From the NCBI GenBank assembly GCA_902597555.1, contig CACJYE010000002.1:1-56803 (forward strand): a stretch of DNA of 56,803 nucleotides, written 5' to 3'. This document shows positions 52,116-56,803 of the stretch, piece after piece (positions within the stretch are counted from its first letter, which is position 1; the number at the start of each line of letters is the position of its first letter). The position numbers were made by a program, and so were the translations under genes. The notes under the pieces are model-generated. The model saw nothing but the letters and a program-made list of their open reading frames with translations, was not told the DNA's origin and searched no databases. This DNA comes from an uncultured Pelagibacteraceae bacterium (GTDB taxonomy: Bacteria; Pseudomonadota; Alphaproteobacteria; Pelagibacterales; Pelagibacteraceae).

Positions 52116-53228
52116 ATGGCATTAAAAAAATTTGCCTTTAACGTTTTAAAAAAAGATAAATTTGCAAGGTCTGGTTTAATTGAGACACATCGTGGTAATA
52201 TACAAACCCCAGCTTTTATGCCTGTGGGAACACAAGCAACTGTAAAAGCTTGCACAATAGATGATATTAAAAAAACTGGTTCTGAAATAATACTTTCAAA
52301 TACTTATCATTTAATGATACGGCCTGGTGTCGAAAGAATTCATTCCGCTGGTGGACTTCATAAATTTATGAATTGTGATTTACCTATTTTAACTGACTCT
52401 GGTGGTTTTCAAGTAATGTCTCTTTCAAAATTGAACAAAATTGATAAAGAGAAAGGTGCAATTTTTAATTCTCATGTTGATGGAAAGAAATTTTATTTAA
52501 GTCCAGAAGAAAGCATCAGAATACAATTGGGCTTAAATTCAGACATTGTAATGATAATGGATGAGTGTCCAAAAAAAACAGACGATTATAATCTTATTCA
52601 AAAATCAATGGACCTTTCGCTTAATTGGGCTGGAAGATCTAAATTAGCTTTCGGACACAATCCTCATAAAGCTTTATTTGGAATTGTTCAAGGAGGTCTA
52701 TTTAAAGATTTAAGACTTAAATCACTTGAAGAATTAGTTAAAATTGGTTTTGATGGTTACGCTATTGGAGGATTAGCAGTAGGTGAGACACAAAATGAAA
52801 TGTTTAATGTACTAGATGATATCAAAGAATATTTACCTATAGAAAAACCTCACTATTTAATGGGTGTTGGAACACCATCAGATATTTTAGGTGCTGTCAA
52901 AAGAGGTGTAGATATGTTTGATTGTGTGTTACCTACAAGATCTGGAAGGACAGGTTTAGCATTTACATGGAGTGGTAGGATAAATATTAAAAATAATAAG
53001 TATCAGAAGGATAATACTCCACTTGATCCTAGTTGTGAAAATCTTAACTTGAACAAATATTCAAAAAATTATCTAAATCATTTATTTAATACTAATGAAA
53101 TATTGGCTTCAATGTTATTGACGCTTCATAATATTAATTTTTATCAAGAATTAATGTCTGAGATAAGAAAGAGCATTAATTCTGGCACATTTGATGATTT
53201 TCACAATAAATACATAGATAATTTGTAG
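52116..53228 (+). CDS. tgt: tRNA-guanine transglycosylase
   Basis: TPAFMPVGTQATVKA, LTDSGGFQVMSL, DECPKKTDDY, VDMFDCVLPTRSGRTGLAFT. Confidence 0.96.
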   Translation: MALKKFAFNVLKKDKFARSGLIETHRGNIQTPAFMPVGTQATVKACTIDDIKKTGSEIILSNTYHLMIRPGVERIHSAGGLHKFMNCDLPILTDSGGFQVMSLSKLNKIDKEKGAIFNSHVDGKKFYLSPEESIRIQLGLNSDIVMIMDECPKKTDDYNLIQKSMDLSLNWAGRSKLAFGHNPHKALFGIVQGGLFKDLRLKSLEELVKIGFDGYAIGGLAVGETQNEMFNVLDDIKEYLPIEKPHYLMGVGTPSDILGAVKRGVDMFDCVLPTRSGRTGLAFTWSGRINIKNNKYQKDNTPLDPSCENLNLNKYSKNYLNHLFNTNEILASMLLTLHNINFYQELMSEIRKSINSGTFDDFHNKYIDNL

Positions 53229-53352
53229 TTATAGCAACTGTGCCATTTTGTATGAATAATCATATCAAAATCCTTAGTTTAACAACCTTAATTGATCAAA
53301 ACTTTTAAATTCAACGAATTGAAAAATAAAAATTAATCTGTATACACACACT

Positions 53353-53373
53353 ATTCATTTAAAAAAAATGAAT
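53353..53373 (+). other. Hairpin just upstream of tRNA-Lys
   Basis: ATTCATTT-AAAAA-AAATGAAT, perfect 8-bp inverted repeat. Confidence 0.45.
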
Positions 53374-53382
53374 CTATTTTGT

Positions 53383-53458
<76 letters not shown>

Positions 53459-53469
53459 TTAATTTTGAT

Positions 53470-54297
53470 CTAGGTCAAGTTTATTGGTGGATAATCTAAT
53501 ATTACCTCATTCATCCATTCATTTAATTGCTTAATACGAGTATCAGAAGATGGATGGGTACTCATAAATTCTGGTGGTTCTTTACCCTTATTTGCTTCTT
53601 TCATTCTTTCCCAGATTTTTACTGTTTCTCTAATATCATAACCAGATAAAGAAGAAAAAATCATACCCAGATAATCAGCTTCGCTCTCCTGTTTTCTGTT
53701 AAATGGATTCATTATTCCTAGTTGAGCTAGTAATCCAACTGTATCCATTCCAGTAGTTCTATTTATATCGGATAATACACCGCCGCTAGCAATATCTATA
53801 ATTCTTGCTCCAGTATTTAATAAAACACCACGACTTGCTCTTTCTACAGAATGTTTTGCTACTGCATGAGCAACCTCATGACCCATAATTGCTGCTAAAC
53901 CGTTTTTATTTTTTGTTACATCAAGTATACCTGTATAAACTGCAATTTTACCTCCAGGCATACACCATGCATTTCTAACTTTTTTATTATCAATTAAAAT
54001 ATATTCCCAATCAAAAGTTGCTGTTGGATCATTTAAATTCGCTCTATAAAAATATTCACTAATCGAATCTTCCATTCTTTTTCCAATTTCTTTAATTTCA
54101 TTCAAAGTTTTTGTGTCATCACTCAATTTTTCTTTTTGTTTTATTTTTTCATAAATTTGCGCAGCTTGAGCATTTAACTTTGCCTCAGGTATAATTTTTA
54201 ATTGTTTTCTGTCAGTTATTGGTGCAGTAGAACAAGAATGCAAGATTAAACTACCACAACCACAGCCCAGATAAGTCAAAAATTTTCTTCTATCCAT
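53470..54297 (-). CDS. M48-family metallopeptidase, probable Tat-exported lipoprotein
   Basis: MDRRKFLTYLGCGCGSLILHSC (RR signal + lipobox); HEVAHAVAKHS zinc motif; ESEADYLGM. Confidence 0.92.
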   Translation of the reverse strand: MDRRKFLTYLGCGCGSLILHSCSTAPITDRKQLKIIPEAKLNAQAAQIYEKIKQKEKLSDDTKTLNEIKEIGKRMEDSISEYFYRANLNDPTATFDWEYILIDNKKVRNAWCMPGGKIAVYTGILDVTKNKNGLAAIMGHEVAHAVAKHSVERASRGVLLNTGARIIDIASGGVLSDINRTTGMDTVGLLAQLGIMNPFNRKQESEADYLGMIFSSLSGYDIRETVKIWERMKEANKGKEPPEFMSTHPSSDTRIKQLNEWMNEVILDYPPINLT

Positions 54298-54328
54298 AAG
54301 TAATTAAAATTGATAATAATAATTTAAC

Positions 54329-54406
54329 ATGAATCTTAATAACAAAATTTTAATTGTATTATTTATCATTGCAATTGTTTTTGTTGTATATGCTAGTTAT
54401 AGTTAA
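54329..54406 (+). CDS. Possible 25-aa single-TM microprotein
   Basis: MNLNNKILIVLFIIAIVFVVYASYS*; not in supplied ORF track because of length. Confidence 0.3.
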   Translation: MNLNNKILIVLFIIAIVFVVYASYS

Positions 54407-54414
54407 TTGAAAAT

Positions 54415-55032
54415 ATGTCAAAAAAAGCGTCAAAAAAATCCTTTTCATTAACTTTGAGAAATTACTTTATTGCAGGAGTAGTTGTTTTAATACCAATTGG
54501 TTTTACTTTATATCTTACAAAGATTTTAATCGGTATCTCTTCTAATTTAATACCAAAAAATATAAATCCTAATAGTTATTTGCCTTTTAATATACCTGGT
54601 GTTGAAATTGTTATTTCGATTTTATTAATAACTATTGTAGGTGGACTTTCGTTGTCATTTTTTGGAAGAAGAATTCTTAAATTAATTGATGATTTGTTTA
54701 AAAGAATTCCATTTTTAAGAACAGTTTACTCTGCAATTGTTCAAATGACTGAGACCTTTTCTAAAAAAGATGATGGAAAAAAAAGTGTGGTTTTAATTGA
54801 ATATCCAAGAAAAGGAGTTTGGGCGGTTGGTTTTGCTACAAAAGAGAACAAAGGTGAGATGGCTCAAAAAACTGGTAAAAATTTAATTAATGTTTTTGTC
54901 CCAACGACTCCAAATCCTACTAGTGGTTTTTTATTAATGTTCCCAATAGAAGATGTTATATATTTAAATATGTCTTTTGAAGAAGCATCTAAATTTATAG
55001 TTTCAGCAGGAACCTCTACCAAAAAAACTTAA
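54415..55032 (+). CDS. DUF502 family membrane protein
   Basis: LRNYFIAGVVVLIPIGFTLYLT, FLRTVYSAIVQMTETFS, VFVPTTPNPTSGFLLMFP. Confidence 0.9.
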   Translation: MSKKASKKSFSLTLRNYFIAGVVVLIPIGFTLYLTKILIGISSNLIPKNINPNSYLPFNIPGVEIVISILLITIVGGLSLSFFGRRILKLIDDLFKRIPFLRTVYSAIVQMTETFSKKDDGKKSVVLIEYPRKGVWAVGFATKENKGEMAQKTGKNLINVFVPTTPNPTSGFLLMFPIEDVIYLNMSFEEASKFIVSAGTSTKKT

Positions 55033-56803
55033 GCAATATCATTTATTATATCAGCTCTATCATACAATTTTATCAAAGGCTTAAATTTACTTATATCTTC
55101 ATTTGATTTTTCGATTCTTCTTATTTCCTTTTCAGCTAATAAGAAAAGATCATTATTCTGAATTGGATCTGCTAACTTAAAATTTTTTACTCCACTTTGT
55201 TTAAATCCCAAAATATCTCCAAACCCTCGTAATTTCATATCTTCTTCGGATATTAAAAAACCGTCGTTAGTGTCTTTTAAAATTTTTATTCTTTTTTTTG
55301 CGTTTTCGCTTAGATTAGATTTAAACATTAATATGCATGTAGAGTCTTTATGTCCACGACCAACCCTACCTCTTAATTGATGAAGTTGAGATAAACCAAA
55401 TTTATTAGCATTTTCAATTATAATTGTATTTGCATTTGGAAAATCTATCCCAACCTCAATAATCGTTGTAGAAACTAAAATCTTAAATTTATTATTTAAA
55501 AAATTGTTTAGTATTTCATTTTTTTCTTTCACGTCAGTTTTTCCATGAAGTAAACATACTTGGTTTGGAAACTTGCTTTTTAAATATTCATACTTTTTTA
55601 CAGCTGATGAATGATCCAACTTTTTAGATTCCTCAATTAATGGACAAACCCAAAAAATTTGATTTCCTAAGTTAATTTCTTTTTTTATAAATTTTAAAAC
55701 ATCTTCAATTTTAGCCTCTAATTTACTATATGTTTTAATTAGTTTTCTATTTTTAGGTTTTTCTCTAATTATTGAAATGTCCATATCGCCATAAATTGTC
55801 ATTGTTAGAGTTCTAGGTATAGGTGTTGCTGTCATTAATAATACGTCACAATTTGGTCCACCTTTATCTGACAATCTTTTTCTTTGATTCACTCCAAACT
55901 TATGTTGCTCATCTATAATTATTAATCCCAATTTTTTAAAAATTACTTTTTTTTGAAATATTGCATGGGTTCCAAAGATAATATCAATTTTATTATTTTC
56001 TAATTTTTTATGAATTTCCTTTTTTAATCTATATTCAGATTTTCCAGAAATAAGATCTATATTTATATTTTTAGGAAATATTTTTTTTGCAAGTATAAAA
56101 TGTTGTCTTGCTAAAATTTCTGTAGGAGCCATAAAAGCAACCTGGAAACCAGAATTTATGCTATTTATTGCTGATAAAAGAGACACTATTGTTTTTCCAC
56201 TACCAACGTCTCCTTGCAAAAGTCTAAACATTTTATTTGGTGAACTTAAGTCATTGTTTATCTCGTTAAGTGATTTTTGTTGATCACTCGTAAGAGAAAA
56301 ATCTAATTTATCTATTATAGAATTTTGTTTATTTAAATTAATAACTTTATTTTTTTTTTTTATTTTTTTTATTTTTTTTCTTATTTCAGAATTAACAAGA
56401 AATGTTGAAAATATTTCATCAAAAGCAAGCCTTTGATAGAAATTTGATTTATAATTTCCAATATTTTTAGGTTTGTGCAATTCTTTAATTGAGCTATTCC
56501 AACTTATATTTTTAAACTTAGATATAATACTTTTAGAGTGCCATTCATTAAAAACAGGCAAATTATCAATTATTTGATTTAAGATTTTACTATATATTTT
56601 CTCAGAAATACCTTCAGTTAATGAGTATTTGTTATGAGCTTGTTTGATTAAAGAAGAATCTTCTGAAACATATTTTGGATTTGTAATTTGGTATTTATTC
56701 CTAAAATGACCTATTTTACCACTAACAGTAATTTCTTTACCCAAAGGCAGGATTTTTTTAATATAACCTTCATAACTATTAAAAAAAATAAAATCTATTT
56801 CAC
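55029..56803 (-). CDS. recG: ATP-dependent DNA helicase RecG, 5' end outside window
   Basis: FRLLQGDVGSGKTIVSLLSA, IIDEQHKFGVNQR, HQLRGRVGRG; reading frame stays open to the window edge (EIDFIFFNSYEGYIKKILPLGKEITVSGKIG), so the listed TTG start at 56744 is artefactual. Confidence 0.95.
   Translation of the reverse strand, partial: EIDFIFFNSYEGYIKKILPLGKEITVSGKIGHFRNKYQITNPKYVSEDSSLIKQAHNKYSLTEGISEKIYSKILNQIIDNLPVFNEWHSKSIISKFKNISWNSSIKELHKPKNIGNYKSNFYQRLAFDEIFSTFLVNSEIRKKIKKIKKKNKVINLNKQNSIIDKLDFSLTSDQQKSLNEINNDLSSPNKMFRLLQGDVGSGKTIVSLLSAINSINSGFQVAFMAPTEILARQHFILAKKIFPKNINIDLISGKSEYRLKKEIHKKLENNKIDIIFGTHAIFQKKVIFKKLGLIIIDEQHKFGVNQRKRLSDKGGPNCDVLLMTATPIPRTLTMTIYGDMDISIIREKPKNRKLIKTYSKLEAKIEDVLKFIKKEINLGNQIFWVCPLIEESKKLDHSSAVKKYEYLKSKFPNQVCLLHGKTDVKEKNEILNNFLNNKFKILVSTTIIEVGIDFPNANTIIIENANKFGLSQLHQLRGRVGRGHKDSTCILMFKSNLSENAKKRIKILKDTNDGFLISEEDMKLRGFGDILGFKQSGVKNFKLADPIQNNDLFLLAEKEIRRIEKSNEDISKFKPLIKLYDRADIINDIA

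Noticed and set aside
53353-53373. Hairpin before tRNA-Lys as a novel regulatory element
   Set aside because: AT-only-rich 8-bp stem in an AT-rich spacer could arise by chance or be a weak terminator for tgt; kept only as a low-confidence feature.

Overview
The window is a 56.8 kb, very AT-rich, gene-dense bacterial chromosome segment. Gene content, gene order and extreme streamlining (1-8 nt gene overlaps, tiny spacers) suggest an alphaproteobacterium of the SAR11/Pelagibacterales type; that is inference, as no search was run. Blocks in order: ntrX 3' end, trkA/trkH K+ uptake, tRNA-Arg, aapJQMP amino-acid ABC transporter, XRE regulator, tRNA-Asn and tRNA-Cys, valS-ilvD-manC-like-phoR chain, pstSCAB-phoU-phoB, a minus-strand accessory set (DUF-like small protein, PhyH, DsbA-family isomerase, peroxiredoxin-like), a zinc island (98-aa protein, WD40, CobW/COG0523 GTPase, His-rich znuA // znuC-znuB-zur), Ldh2-type dehydrogenase, xthA, erpA-like, dgt-argS-(SPOR-position ORF)-nagZ-scpAB-tatABC-serS-yajC-secDF, acetoacetyl-CoA synthetase, PuuD-like membrane protein, uvrA // ssb-gyrA-coaD-ppi-tgt, tRNA-Lys, M48 peptidase, DUF502 protein and partial recG. 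I found no CRISPR array, transposase, prophage or rRNA. Most of the window is core genome. The most interesting signals are: two tandem near-perfect Zur-type palindromes in the 72-bp znuA/znuC divergent promoter next to a WD40 + 98-aa + CobW set; 11-bp-phased Pho-box-like repeats before both pstS and pstC; an inverted repeat sequestering the RBS and start codon of an XRE regulator; an internal in-frame start with strong SD in the cyclophilin gene; a GC/codon-anomalous patch in ilvD; a SPOR-position ORF lacking SPOR; tgt without queA; and a poly-A/T slippage tract in recG. No clear undescribed defence or mobile system is visible.
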